Source: Rhodobiaceae bacterium (lineage in GTDB: Bacteria > Pseudomonadota > Alphaproteobacteria > Rhizobiales > Tepidamorphaceae). Taken from it: 64,000 nt of DNA. The stretch's first letter is position 1, and each line of letters opens with the position of its first letter. The position numbers and the translations under genes were made by a program. The notes beneath the pieces are model-generated. The model did not search any database. It worked only from the letters and a program-made list of their open reading frames with translations, and was not told the origin of the DNA. Where the stretch lies: the NCBI GenBank assembly GCA_020637895.1, contig JACKJP010000007.1:129706-193705 (forward strand), given 5' to 3'. Shown here in pieces: positions 24,563 through 34,931 of this stretch.

Positions 24563-25423
24563 ATGGCGGGCAGCGGAACCAGGGATATGACATTCCATTC
24601 GGGAGGCGGGTTCAAGCTTGCCGGTCGGGTCTATCTTCCCGACCCGGCAAAGGACCTGAAGGCAGGGTTCGTTTTCTGCCACGGTTTCGGCGGAGTGAAG
24701 GAAGGAGTCCCGGTTGGCCTGTCTACGCTGATGGCCGCCGACGGCTGGACGGTGCTGACCTTCGATTACAGGGGCTTTGGTCAAAGCGAAGGACCCCGCT
24801 TCGTCCTCAACCCTGCCGAACAGGCCGAGGATGCGGTCTATGCGCTGGAATTCCTTGCGGCATGGTCAGGAATAGACGCGGGCAAGATCGCGATTTACGG
24901 GACAAGCTTCGGTGCCGGCGCCGCAGCGCTGGCGGCAAGGCTCAGCCCCCGCCCGAAGGCCGTCGCGACAGCCGTGGGCGTGCTCTCCGGATCAGACTGG
25001 CTTGCCAACATCGTGCCATGGGCGGCGTTGATGGAAAAACGTGAGGCTGCGCTGCGCTCGATCTCCAGACGGGTCGTCAGCGGCGAGATCGAAATGGTCG
25101 ACAGGGCCGACATCATGGTGCCGGACCCGGCCACTGCCGCCGTCTATACCGAAAAGGTGCCGATGGCGATGGAGAGCCTGTTCCATGTGGGCAATCACGA
25201 GCCAATGCGAATCGCAGAAGAACTGACGATTCCGGCGCTGCTGATTGGCGTAGAGGACGACAGCCTCGTCCCGTTCGCACAGACGATGCGCTTCTACCAG
25301 AAAGTGCGTACCGAAAAGCGTCTGGAGCGGATTGCGACCGGAAATCACTGGGCGGTCTATAACGAGGCGTTGCCGCGCGTGCACGAAGTCACGTCGAAAT
25401 GGTTCTCGCAGCACGTGCTCTAG
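24563..25423 (+). CDS. Alpha/beta hydrolase (dienelactone hydrolase-like)
   Basis: Cytoplasmic serine hydrolase of unknown substrate. The 286-aa product has an oxyanion-hole segment VFCHGFGGVKEG, the conserved FDYRGFGQSEG, and the nucleophile elbow GTSFGAGAA (Ser about residue 116). The acid lies near LLIGVEDDSLVPF and the catalytic His in ATGNHWAVYNE, so the triad looks complete. There is no signal peptide. A GGTCAGGGAGA leader precedes the ATG. Neighbours (membrane protein, cysteine synthase) do not reveal the pathway. Confidence 0.8.
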   Translation: MAGSGTRDMTFHSGGGFKLAGRVYLPDPAKDLKAGFVFCHGFGGVKEGVPVGLSTLMAADGWTVLTFDYRGFGQSEGPRFVLNPAEQAEDAVYALEFLAAWSGIDAGKIAIYGTSFGAGAAALAARLSPRPKAVATAVGVLSGSDWLANIVPWAALMEKREAALRSISRRVVSGEIEMVDRADIMVPDPATAAVYTEKVPMAMESLFHVGNHEPMRIAEELTIPALLIGVEDDSLVPFAQTMRFYQKVRTEKRLERIATGNHWAVYNEALPRVHEVTSKWFSQHVL

Positions 25424-25555
25424 TTCGCCTGGCAGAACCTGCGCCGCCCGTGGTGAAGGGTTTCACGATTTCAACAGCGGCCAAGTGCGGCGTTGATGCG
25501 CACGAACGGAGCGGCTAGGACTACCGGACCTCATAGCCCGTGCGCAGGACATTCC

Positions 25556-26608
25556 ATGACAACCAAGATCAAGGCTGCCGGCAATGTCACCGAACTGATC
25601 GGCAATACCCCCCTGCTGCGCCTGAAGGCCGCAAGCGAGGCGACAGGCTGTGACATCTACGGGAAGGCGGAGTTTCTCAATCCGGGCCAGTCGGTAAAGG
25701 ACCGGGCGGCGCTGTCCATCATCCGCGATGCCGAGCGCAAAGGCCTTCTGAAGCCGGGCGGAACCATCGTCGAAGGAACAGCGGGCAATACCGGTATCGG
25801 GCTTGCCATGGTTGCTGCCGCGCTCGGCTACCGATGCGTGATCGTTATCCCGGAAACCCAGTCGGAAGAGAAGAAGGCGGCCATCCGCCTTGCCGGCGCG
25901 CAGCTGGTCGAGGTTCCCGCGGTGCCGTATCGCGATCCGAACAATTACGTGAAGCTGTCCGGCCGCCTCGCCCAACAGCTGGCGAAGACAGAACCGGCGG
26001 GCGCGATCTGGGCAAACCAGTTCGACAATGTTGCCAACCGGCAGGCCCATATCGACACGACCGGGCCTGAAATCTGGCGTGACATGGATGGAGACATTGA
26101 CGGCTTTATCTGTTCTGTCGGATCGGGCGGCACGCTGGCCGGCGTCGCCATGGCGCTGAAAGCACGAAAGCCCGAGGTCACGATCGGCCTCGCCGACCCG
26201 CACGGCGCGGCGCTCTTCAGCTACTACGAGACGGGCGAACTTCGGGCGGAGGGATCCTCGGTCACGGAAGGGATCGGCCAGGGCCGCATTACTGAAAATC
26301 TGGAAGGCGTCGGCGTCGACCGTGCCTACCGTATCGACGATTCAGAAGCGCTTTCCATCATCTTCGATCTGGTGGAGCACGAGGGGCTTTGCCTCGGCGG
26401 TTCGTCGGGAATCAATATCGCTGGTGCGATACGCCTCGCCCGCGATCTCGGCCCCGGACACAGGATCGTCACCATCCTGTGCGACTACGGCAACCGCTAT
26501 GCGTCCAAACTGTTCGACGCGTCGTTTCTGCGCGAAAAAGAACTTCCGGTGCCGGAATGGCTGGAACGCCCGGCTTCTTTCCCCGTCCCCTTCGCAAGCG
26601 CAGATTGA
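25556..26608 (+). CDS. Cysteine synthase A-type PLP enzyme
   Basis: Fold-type II PLP enzyme that makes cysteine from O-acetylserine and sulfide, or a close relative. The 350-aa product starts MTTKIKAAGNVTELIGNTPLLRL. It has the PLP lysine in GQSVKDRAALSI, the substrate loop EGTAGNTGIGLA, and the phosphate-binding SVGSGGTLAGVA. The C-terminal CDYGNRYASKLF is typical of cysteine synthase A homologues in alphaproteobacteria. The chosen ATG at 25556 drops 21 unconserved residues of a longer frame. A sulfurtransferase gene follows 125 bp downstream, so both could serve sulfur metabolism. Confidence 0.88.
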   Translation: MTTKIKAAGNVTELIGNTPLLRLKAASEATGCDIYGKAEFLNPGQSVKDRAALSIIRDAERKGLLKPGGTIVEGTAGNTGIGLAMVAAALGYRCVIVIPETQSEEKKAAIRLAGAQLVEVPAVPYRDPNNYVKLSGRLAQQLAKTEPAGAIWANQFDNVANRQAHIDTTGPEIWRDMDGDIDGFICSVGSGGTLAGVAMALKARKPEVTIGLADPHGAALFSYYETGELRAEGSSVTEGIGQGRITENLEGVGVDRAYRIDDSEALSIIFDLVEHEGLCLGGSSGINIAGAIRLARDLGPGHRIVTILCDYGNRYASKLFDASFLREKELPVPEWLERPASFPVPFASAD

Positions 26609-26733
26609 CGCTCGCGCGCCAGCGCGTGATTATTGTTTAATATCAACGAACATCGGATGGTTCGGATCGACCGTCCGGTAGATTGTTTCAGTTGCAACCA
26701 GAGCCGCTGTGAGACGGCATCGAAGGGGGATTG

Positions 26734-27579
26734 ATGAGCCGGGAAGATTACCTCGTATCGACCGATTGGCTGGCGGAGCATCTGACGGCGCCTGACGTCG
26801 TCATTCTGGATGGCTCTTGGTATCTGCCGCAGATGACCAGAAATGCCCGGTCGGAATATGACGAAGCGCACATTCCCGGCGCGGTTTTCTTCGACATCGA
26901 CGACATTGCCGATCTCGACACGAAGCTTCCTCACATGCTTCCGCGGCCGGAGGCCTTCTCATCGAAGATGCGGGCGATGGGTATCGGCGACGGACAACGG
27001 ATCATCGTCTATGACGGGCATGGCCTGTTTTCAGCCGCGCGGGTCTGGTGGATGTTTCAGGTGATGGGCGTCGAGGACGTCCGCGTTCTTGAAGGCGGCC
27101 TGCCGAAATGGATTCGCGAAGGCCGGCCCATCGACGATGAACAACCGCGCCGGGTGGAAAGGCATTTCACGGCGCGCCGTCAGGCCGGCCTGGTCGCCGA
27201 CACTTCAGATATCAAGTCGTGCAACGGGCGCACCCAGATCGTGGACGCGCGTCCGGCCGGCCGATTCGCCGGCCGCGACCCTGAGCCGCGCCCTGGCGTG
27301 CGTGGCGGCCACATTCCCGGATCGTACAATCTGCCGCACGAAGACCTTCTCAATGCCGACGGCACATTCAAAGCCGACGGTGAAATGCGCGCCGCGTTCG
27401 AAAAGGCCGGGATCGACCCTTCTGCGCCGATCATCGCCCTCTGCGGATCTGGCGTCACAGCCGCCGTCGTGTCTCTTGCCGCCGCTATTCTGACCGGCAA
27501 ACCGTCGTGCGTTTACGACGGATCATGGGCGGAATGGGGCGGCAGCGACGCCTTGCCTGTAGAGACCGGCAACCGCTAG
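26734..27579 (+). CDS. sseA: 3-mercaptopyruvate sulfurtransferase
   Basis: Two-rhodanese-domain enzyme that transfers sulfane sulfur from 3-mercaptopyruvate to thiol acceptors. The 281-aa product has an inactive N-terminal rhodanese domain (DEAHIPGAVFFDIDDIAD, LPHMLP) and an active C-terminal domain. The catalytic loop is CGSGVTAA, matching the CGSGVTA signature of mercaptopyruvate sulfurtransferases as opposed to the thiosulfate-specific CRKGVT. The ATG at 26734 sits after AAGGGGGA, and an in-frame TTG immediately precedes it. It lies downstream of cysteine synthase and converges with the GT2 gene. Confidence 0.92.
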   Translation: MSREDYLVSTDWLAEHLTAPDVVILDGSWYLPQMTRNARSEYDEAHIPGAVFFDIDDIADLDTKLPHMLPRPEAFSSKMRAMGIGDGQRIIVYDGHGLFSAARVWWMFQVMGVEDVRVLEGGLPKWIREGRPIDDEQPRRVERHFTARRQAGLVADTSDIKSCNGRTQIVDARPAGRFAGRDPEPRPGVRGGHIPGSYNLPHEDLLNADGTFKADGEMRAAFEKAGIDPSAPIIALCGSGVTAAVVSLAAAILTGKPSCVYDGSWAEWGGSDALPVETGNR

Positions 27580-27603
27580 CGGCCAGCACAAGGAAGGGTG
27601 TAA

Positions 27604-28437
27604 TCAGGCGGCAAGCTTGTCGGCGATGCCGTGCTCGGTCCAGCGTAGTCGGCGCGACTGAACATCCCGCCTGATCTTCAGATTTTCGGCCATGAGATCA
27701 CGTCGAACATAGGGGCGCCCGTGATCGAGGTGCAGGCACGCCAGGCTGTACCGACATTGCCTGCCGGTCACGGCCGCGTTTTCCAGGCGCTCCCCGATCT
27801 CGCGATCGCACCCACCATAGGCCATGCGTTCGTCAAACCCGTTCACGCGGTAGAAATCTGCCCGCCACATCGATGAGTTCATGCCGTTGAATGTCGCGCG
27901 CGTGGGCGTGACGGAGTCCAGCATCCGGCTCACCCGCCCGAAACCGACGAGCTTGATGAACTTCGACGTCCAGGGTTGCCCGATGCGACGCAGGAAGCGC
28001 ATCTTGAACACGTCGCCCGACGCGACACCGTCCCGGGTGATTGCGGAACTGACCGCTTCCGTCAGACGCAGGCATCCACCAGACAGGAATTGCCCTGGCG
28101 AAGAAAGACGCAGGTGGTTGGCGACGAAATCCTCGCGGGCGACGATGTCGCCGTCGATGAAGATCAGATAGTCGCCCGACGCCTGACGTACCGCCTCGTT
28201 GAGGATGATATTCTTCCGGAAGCCCTTGTCTGCATGCCAGACATGCCTCAGCCTGCCCTCAAACTCTGGCTGCAACGCCCGCACGACATCGGCCGTCCGA
28301 GGCCCGGACCCATCGTCGGCGATGACGACCTCGAAGTCCTTTATGGTCTGGTGAAGAAGCGCGAACAGCGACAGATACAGCCAGTCGGGCTGGTTGTATG
28401 TGCTGACTATAATGCTCACCGCGCGGGTGGATCGCAT
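27604..28437 (-). CDS. Family 2 glycosyltransferase
   Basis: Inverting GT-A sugar transferase, likely acting on envelope or surface polysaccharide. The 277-aa protein starts with VSIIVSTYNQPDWLYLSL, the nucleotide-sugar binding fold. It has the ADDGSG turn and the metal-binding DxD in IFIDGDIVARED. The second half (GFDERMAYGGCDREIGERLEN) matches the galactosyltransferase-like C-terminal segment in which the Asp/Glu pair binds acceptor or base. It has no membrane span. It is a single gene, convergent with sseA, and its promoter region shares the 140 bp with the end of the Aap ATPase gene. Substrates are unknown. Confidence 0.85.
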   Translation of the reverse strand: MRSTRAVSIIVSTYNQPDWLYLSLFALLHQTIKDFEVVIADDGSGPRTADVVRALQPEFEGRLRHVWHADKGFRKNIILNEAVRQASGDYLIFIDGDIVAREDFVANHLRLSSPGQFLSGGCLRLTEAVSSAITRDGVASGDVFKMRFLRRIGQPWTSKFIKLVGFGRVSRMLDSVTPTRATFNGMNSSMWRADFYRVNGFDERMAYGGCDREIGERLENAAVTGRQCRYSLACLHLDHGRPYVRRDLMAENLKIRRDVQSRRLRWTEHGIADKLAA

Positions 28438-28577
28438 CGTTATCGCCTCTGCAGGAAACCGGAATTATCAGCGCACTCGCCTGCCGGTTACCCCGCCATG
28501 AAAAGCGGGCGAAAACATGCCCGGCAAGAATCGCCGGTGCACATTCCTCATATATGATGCACTAAATCGAAATCGTG

Positions 28578-29591
<1,014 letters not shown>

Positions 29592-29603
29592 GACAATGGT
29601 CTC

Positions 29604-30938
29604 CTAACGTTTCTTGTGGCCGGTATCGAGACGCCGTTCGGTCCATACCGAATAGCGGCTCATGCCGAAGCAGAAGATCCAGAAGATCGTTGCCGCGAAC
29701 AGATAGCCGGTATGGCTCTGATAGGGCGACGACCAGTTCGGGTCGGTGAAGGATGACTGGACCTGTCCGAGCAGATCGAACAGGCCGATGATCAGCACCA
29801 GCGTCGTGTCCTTGAACAGACCGATGAAGGTATTGACGATGCCGGGGATCACGAGCTTCAGTGCCTGCGGCAGGATGATGTGGTACATCATCTGCCAGTA
29901 AGTCAGGCCCAGCGCCTGGGCACCTTCATATTGCCCCTTCGGAATGGCCTGCAAGCCGCCGCGGATGACCTCGGCCATATAGGCCGCAGCGAACAGCGCG
30001 ACGCCGATCAGGGCGCGCAGCAGCTTGTCGATCGTCAGGTTTTCCGGAACGAACAACGGCAGCATGACCGACGACATGAACAAGACTGTGATCAGCGGAA
30101 CGCCGCGCCAGAATTCGATGAAGATAATGGAGACGAGGCGTACGATTGGCATCTTCGACCGTCGACCGAGCGCCAGCGCAACGCCCAGCGGCAGCGACAC
30201 GGCGATACCGGTAACCGCAATCACGAGCGTGACAAGAAGCCCGCCCCATAGTTCGGTCGGAACCGGCCTGAGGCCGAAATCGATTTCCAGAACGACCATG
30301 ATCGCCGCGAGCACGCCGAAGATGACCAGAACGGAAATCGCCGCCGGTGCCGCGCGTGACTGTGACGCCTTCGCGATGCCGGCCGCAGCCGCCATGACGA
30401 TGGCCGTCAGGATCGCGTAATCGACCCAGAATTTCAGCATCGACGGCGCGATCACGGTGTCCGGGAGAAGGAAACCGTTGAAATCCATGTTGCCACCGGT
30501 CAGCAGCACCAGCGCGACCGTCGGGAAGACGACCAACATGTAGATGACATTCTCGCGCTTGAACGGCACGGAAGGGATCATCATCGGAATGAGCCCGCCG
30601 AAGAAAAGCAGGAAGGTCAGATTTACACGCCAGCGTTCCGGATCGGGATACCGGCCATAGATGAACTGCGGCAAATAAGCCTTCACATAGGCCCAGCACG
30701 CCCCGTCCTGGCCGATGCAGGCTTCGCGGTTTTCACCGCTCCACACCGCATTGACGAACGCGAACTCGATCAGCGGCGGGACAAGGAGCCAGATCAGCCA
30801 CAAACTGACCAGCGTCAGGATCGTGTCGGGGATGCTGGCAAACAGGTTCTTTCGCGCCCAGGCAACGGGACCGACAGTCGAAGCCGGGGCCGGTTGGCTC
30901 GGGGCCATTTCCTTGCGAACGTAGGAGATATCCGTCAT
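29604..30938 (-). CDS. aapM: General L-amino acid ABC transporter permease AapM
   Basis: Inner-membrane permease of the Aap importer, HisM/GlnP type. The 444-aa length, larger than typical permeases, is normal for AapM, which has extra N-terminal spans and a long periplasmic loop (around CIGQDGACWAYVKAYLPQF). The C-terminal half carries the permease core with the EAA-type loop EVIRGGLQAIPKGQYEGAQ (about residues 320-340) that docks on AapP. It starts 12 bp after the aapQ stop and is followed by aapP. The start MTDISYVRKEMAPS lies just after a GGGGAGAAGG ribosome-binding site. Confidence 0.95.
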   Translation of the reverse strand: MTDISYVRKEMAPSQPAPASTVGPVAWARKNLFASIPDTILTLVSLWLIWLLVPPLIEFAFVNAVWSGENREACIGQDGACWAYVKAYLPQFIYGRYPDPERWRVNLTFLLFFGGLIPMMIPSVPFKRENVIYMLVVFPTVALVLLTGGNMDFNGFLLPDTVIAPSMLKFWVDYAILTAIVMAAAAGIAKASQSRAAPAAISVLVIFGVLAAIMVVLEIDFGLRPVPTELWGGLLVTLVIAVTGIAVSLPLGVALALGRRSKMPIVRLVSIIFIEFWRGVPLITVLFMSSVMLPLFVPENLTIDKLLRALIGVALFAAAYMAEVIRGGLQAIPKGQYEGAQALGLTYWQMMYHIILPQALKLVIPGIVNTFIGLFKDTTLVLIIGLFDLLGQVQSSFTDPNWSSPYQSHTGYLFAATIFWIFCFGMSRYSVWTERRLDTGHKKR

Positions 30939-30950
30939 CGACCTTCTCCC

Positions 30951-32135
30951 CTACCGCTCGACCAGCGCGATATGGCTGTTGTACCAGTTCATGAACATCG
31001 ACGTCAGCACGCTGATTGACAGGTAGACCGCCATCCAGATGCCGATCACCTCGACCGCCTGCCCTGTCTGGTTCAGCACCGTACCGCCGACCGAAACGAG
31101 ATCCGGATAGGCAATCGCCACCGCAAGCGACGAGTTCTTTGTCAGGTTCAGATACTGGCTTGTCAGCGGCGGTATGATGACCCTGAGTGCCTGCGGGATG
31201 ATGACGAGGCGCAGGGTCGGCCCGTTGCGCAAACCAAGCGCATGGGCTGCTTCAGTCTGACCATGGCTCACGGCCATGATGCCGGCACGAACGATCTCGG
31301 CGATGAAAGCCGCGGTATAGGCACTGAGCGCCAGCAGCAGGCCGACGAATTCCGGGATGATCCTGGTGCCGCCGACGAAATTGAAGCCGCGCAGTTCAGG
31401 CGTTTCGAGTGAGAGCGGCATGCCGGTCACCAACCAGGCAAGGATCGGCAGAACGATCAGCAGGCCGAGGCCCGAAAGGAATACCGGGAATTGCTGTCCC
31501 GTCGCTTCCTGCCGGCGTCGGGCCCAGAAATAAATCCCGATCCACACGACGATGGCAGCGAGCACCGACCATCCGATCAGGCCGGAACCTTCCTCGAAAA
31601 TCACGCGTGGCGTGAACAGGCCGCGATTGTTCAGAAACACATCGCCCGGCAGCGCGATGGAATCGCGCGGATTGGGTACGGCGCGAAGCACGGCGAAGTA
31701 CCAGAAGAAGATCTGCAACAGCAGCGGAATATTGCGCAGCACCTCGACATAGACTGTCGCGATGCGGGAAATCAGCCAGTTGTTGGACAGCCTTGCCACG
31801 CCGATCAGGAAGCCGAAGATCGTCGCGAAGAAGACGCCAAGGCCCGCGACCAGCAACGTGTTCAGAAGGCCCACCACGAGGGCTCGGCCGTAGCTTGAAA
31901 GCTCGGAATAGGTGATCAGCGACTGGGTGATGCCGAAGCCGGCATTGATGTTCAGGAAACCGAAGCCGCCGGCGATATTGCGCGCCTTCAGGTTCTCCGC
32001 GGTGTTGGTGATGATCTCCCAGCCAAACCAGACGATCAGGGCGACGACAACGATCTGATAGATCCAGCCGCGGACCTTCGGATCGTTCAATACGGACGCC
32101 TTATCCGGTGTCCGTGCGGTTTCCTGTATCGCCAT
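30951..32135 (-). CDS. aapQ: General L-amino acid ABC transporter permease AapQ
   Basis: Partner permease of AapM in the Aap importer. The 394-aa protein has eight or so membrane spans and the EAA loop EIVRAGIMAVSHGQTEAAHALG near residue 290. A long periplasmic loop (about residues 150-180, VPNPRDSIALPGDVFLNNRG) is typical of AapQ. It follows aapJ after a 157-bp gap holding a 12-bp-stem hairpin at 32248-32275. The ribosome-binding site is GGAGGGGG just before ATG 32135. Confidence 0.95.
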   Translation of the reverse strand: MAIQETARTPDKASVLNDPKVRGWIYQIVVVALIVWFGWEIITNTAENLKARNIAGGFGFLNINAGFGITQSLITYSELSSYGRALVVGLLNTLLVAGLGVFFATIFGFLIGVARLSNNWLISRIATVYVEVLRNIPLLLQIFFWYFAVLRAVPNPRDSIALPGDVFLNNRGLFTPRVIFEEGSGLIGWSVLAAIVVWIGIYFWARRRQEATGQQFPVFLSGLGLLIVLPILAWLVTGMPLSLETPELRGFNFVGGTRIIPEFVGLLLALSAYTAAFIAEIVRAGIMAVSHGQTEAAHALGLRNGPTLRLVIIPQALRVIIPPLTSQYLNLTKNSSLAVAIAYPDLVSVGGTVLNQTGQAVEVIGIWMAVYLSISVLTSMFMNWYNSHIALVER

Positions 32136-32247
32136 GCCCCCTCCAGTACAGCTGGCTCAACGCGCCAACTACCCTGTTGTACCGAGGCCCCGGTCGGGGC
32201 CGCTCAGATGTGCAACCCCAGCCCAGGCGCGCATCTTCGGAATTGAT

Positions 32248-32275
32248 TTTCCCGGCCGGCTCACCGGCCGGGAAA
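32248..32275 (-). promoter_or_regulatory. Intercistronic hairpin between aapJ and aapQ
   Basis: Perfect 12-bp stem (TTTCCCGGCCGG with CCGGCCGGGAAA) and 4-nt loop, 17 nt past the aapJ stop. No U-run follows on the minus strand, so it looks like an mRNA-stabilising or partial-termination element. That would raise binding-protein mRNA over permease mRNA, as known for other ABC operons. Confidence 0.7.
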
Positions 32276-32292
32276 GTGTTCGTTCGAAACGT

Positions 32293-33309
32293 TCAGCGAA
32301 CCGGAGGCGCGTACTGGATGCCCCCGTCGGTCCACAGCGCGTTCAGGCCGCGGGAAATGCCGAGCGGCGTGTCGGGACCGACATTGCGGTTGAATATCTC
32401 GCCGTAGTTGCCGACGGCCTTGATCACGTTCAGCGCCCAATCCTTGTCGAGCCCGACAGAGGGACCAAACTCACCCTCGGTGCCAAGCAAACGCTTGATA
32501 TTGGGGCTTTCTGCGCCCTTCATCTCCTCGGCATTGGCCTGTGTCACACCGAGCTCCTCTGCGTTGAGCAGGGCGAAGTAGACCCAGCGCACGACCTTGA
32601 ACCAGGCGACATCATCATCGCGCACTGCCGGGCCGAGCGGCTCCTTGGAGATGATTTCCGGCAGAACGATATGTTCGTCCGGGTTCGTCATTTTCAGACG
32701 GTGGGCATAAAGACCCGAGGCGTCGGTCGTGAAGACGTCGCAGCGGCCCGCATCGTAAGCCTGCACCACTTCGTCGGCCTTCTCGAAGGCGACGATTTCA
32801 TACTGCATGTTCTTGGCGCGGAAATAGTCCGCAACGTTCAGTTCGGTCGTCGTGCCGGTCTGCGTGCACACGCTCGCACCCGACAGTTCCAGCGCGGAAG
32901 CGATACCCAGCGACTTGCGGACCATGAAGCCCTGCCCGTCATAGTAGGTCACGCCGGGAAAGTTCAGACCGAGCGTCGTGTCGCGGGTCATCGTCCAGGT
33001 CGTATTGCGCGAGAGAATGTCGATTTCACCGCTCTGCAGCGCCGTGAAACGCTCCTTGGCCGACAGCGGCGTGAACTTGATCGCGTCGCCATTGCCAAAT
33101 ACCGCGGCCGCTACGGCGCGGCAGAAATCGACATCGAGACCGGCCCAATTGCCCTTGTCATCGGGATTGGAAAATCCGGGAACGCCCTGGCTGACGCCGC
33201 ATTGCACATGACCCTTCGCTTTGATGTCGTCGAGCGTGCCGGCCGTCGCTGCGGTCGCCACCATCGCAAATGCTGCGCTGGCGAGAACCGGCAAAATCGT
33301 TCTTTTCAT
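32293..33309 (-). CDS. aapJ: General L-amino acid-binding periplasmic protein AapJ
   Basis: Periplasmic solute-binding protein of the Aap importer. A clean signal peptide (MKRTILPVLASAAFAMVATA) is followed by GTLDDIKAKGHVQCGVSQGVPGFS, the characteristic AapJ start. The family 3 binding-protein motif GLDVDFCRAVAAAVFG follows. The length of 338 aa is normal. The ATG at 33309 has an AAGAAGG leader; a longer frame to 33363 lacks similarity. First gene of aapJ-Q-M-P and divergent from metC, the same arrangement described around the aap operon of Rhizobium leguminosarum. Confidence 0.96.
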   Translation of the reverse strand: MKRTILPVLASAAFAMVATAATAGTLDDIKAKGHVQCGVSQGVPGFSNPDDKGNWAGLDVDFCRAVAAAVFGNGDAIKFTPLSAKERFTALQSGEIDILSRNTTWTMTRDTTLGLNFPGVTYYDGQGFMVRKSLGIASALELSGASVCTQTGTTTELNVADYFRAKNMQYEIVAFEKADEVVQAYDAGRCDVFTTDASGLYAHRLKMTNPDEHIVLPEIISKEPLGPAVRDDDVAWFKVVRWVYFALLNAEELGVTQANAEEMKGAESPNIKRLLGTEGEFGPSVGLDKDWALNVIKAVGNYGEIFNRNVGPDTPLGISRGLNALWTDGGIQYAPPVR

Positions 33310-33566
33310 GATCAAGCCTTCTTTGTCCCTGTGTTGCAACTTCGGCGGATGGTCGGATGGCACCGCTAGATAGGGGTGCGTTCGGTATCCGATCCTCCCC
33401 TCTCCGCCAGTTTCCCGTTCTCAAAAAAACGCTTACGGAGGGCCCTATGGGCCTTCAAAGCTTTCGCAATCGAAGGCTATTCTGGTAGGCAGGTCAAGAC
33501 CATATTCCAGGCATTTATGTCATATTCGCTAGGCAAATGGTCGAGATTTCAGGCAGGAGGAAGCCA

Positions 33567-34751
33567 TTGAGCGCCAAGAAGACGCCACGCCCGGATACCG
33601 TCATCACCCATGCGGGCAGGACGCCCGAAGACTATTTCGGCTTCGTCAATCCACCGGTCTACCAGGGGTCTACCGTCCTTTTTCCGGACGTCGCGACTTA
33701 CCGCCAGGCCAGCAAGCAGCGCTACCGTTATGGAAGGCGCGGGTCGCCCACGCTCGAAGCGCTCGAAAATGCGATATCGACCCTGGAGGGCGCCGCCGGA
33801 ACTGTCCTCGAACCGTCTGGTCTTGCCGCGATCTCGATTGCGCTCATGAGTTGTCTTTCCAGCGGCGACAACGTCCTCGTGGTGGACACGGCATACGGTC
33901 CCACGCGGAACTTCTGCGACAAGATCCTGAAGCGGATGGGCGTCTCGACGACCTACTACGACCCCTCGGTTGGCGCAGGCATTGCCGATCTGATCGCCGG
34001 AAATACGCGCGCCATCTTTCTTGAATCGCCAGGATCTCTGACGTTTGAAATCCAGGATGTGCCGGCGATCGTTGATGTCGCGCGGCAGCGCGGCATATCC
34101 ACGATCATGGACAATACCTGGGCAACGCCATTCTTTTTCCGCCCCCTGGAACATGGCGTCGACATCTCCGTCATCGCCGCCACCAAATATATTGGCGGTC
34201 ATTCCGACATCATGCTCGGGACCGTCAGCGCCAATGCCGACCATTGGCCCTCGCTGCACGACCTGCACGGCACGATGGGCCAGCATGTCGGGCCGGATGT
34301 CGCCTATCTCGGGCAGAGAGGGCTGCGAACGATGGCCGTTCGCCTGCGTCAGCATCATGCATCCGGCCTGAAGATCGCGAACTGGCTTGAGAGCCGGCCC
34401 GAAGTCGCCCGCGTTCTTCATCCGGGACTTGAGAGCTTTCCGGGCCATGACATCTGGCGGCGCGATTTTTCCGGCGCCAGCGGGCTCTTCTCCATCGTCA
34501 TGCAGCGGGGGCCTCAGATGGCGGTCGATGCATTTATTGACGGGCTGGACTATTTCGGGATCGGCGCCTCATGGGGCGGCTACGAGAGCCTGGCCACACC
34601 ATTCGATCCGAGCGCATCGCGCACCGCGACGCGCTGGCAGGCGGAAGGCCCGGCGATCCGTCTTCATATCGGCCTGGAGGACCCGGCCGATCTGATCGAC
34701 GATCTGGAAGCTGGGCTTGAACGCTGGCGCGAGGCGGGTGGAACTGGCTGA
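33567..34751 (+). CDS. metC: Cystathionine beta-lyase
   Basis: PLP-dependent fold-type I enzyme that cleaves cystathionine to homocysteine, ammonia and pyruvate in methionine synthesis. It contains RYGRRGSPTLEALENAI, the PLP-binding TKYIGGHSDIMLG with the Schiff-base Lys, and the C-terminal SWGGYESLATP typical of alphaproteobacterial MetC. A strong AGGAGG lies 6 nt before a TTG at 33567, giving 394 aa. An ATG 30 nt upstream is in frame but lacks such a site, so I choose TTG. It is divergent from aapJ across a 257-bp region with several short inverted repeats. Confidence 0.9.
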   Translation: MSAKKTPRPDTVITHAGRTPEDYFGFVNPPVYQGSTVLFPDVATYRQASKQRYRYGRRGSPTLEALENAISTLEGAAGTVLEPSGLAAISIALMSCLSSGDNVLVVDTAYGPTRNFCDKILKRMGVSTTYYDPSVGAGIADLIAGNTRAIFLESPGSLTFEIQDVPAIVDVARQRGISTIMDNTWATPFFFRPLEHGVDISVIAATKYIGGHSDIMLGTVSANADHWPSLHDLHGTMGQHVGPDVAYLGQRGLRTMAVRLRQHHASGLKIANWLESRPEVARVLHPGLESFPGHDIWRRDFSGASGLFSIVMQRGPQMAVDAFIDGLDYFGIGASWGGYESLATPFDPSASRTATRWQAEGPAIRLHIGLEDPADLIDDLEAGLERWREAGGTG

Positions 34752-34872
34752 CGACAAATGCCTAAGAATGCCAGGCGGCTATGTTGCAGCGCACAAAAAC
34801 TTTCCGTAAGGTGACGGCCATGCACCTTCCGCGACGCTGATTCACTCTCAGCCATCCGGCTCACTATATGTG

Positions 34873-34902
34873 TATAATCCGGAATAAACGCTTTCCGGAA
34901 TA
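34873..34902 (+). promoter_or_regulatory. Probable phasin promoter -10 with tandem TCCGGAATA repeats
   Basis: A perfect TATAAT (34873-34878) lies 54 nt before the phasin ATG. It overlaps by one base the first of two direct copies of TCCGGAATA (34878-34886 and 34894-34902), which also form an inverted repeat TCCGGAA-N8-TTCCGGA. The location suggests an operator at the transcription start. No good -35 is visible. Confidence 0.5.
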
Positions 34903-34931
34903 TGTGAACGTTTCAACAGGAGCGACCAACA

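Noticed and set aside
23201..24784. 527-codon minus-strand open frame across the polytopic membrane protein and hydrolase genes
   Set aside because: It mirrors two good plus-strand genes; its His/Gln/Asp-rich product has no recognisable fold.
33420..33560. Riboswitch upstream of metC
   Set aside because: I looked for a SAM-type aptamer. The short inverted repeats present (for example GGCCC-TAT-GGGCC) do not form a recognisable SAM riboswitch core.
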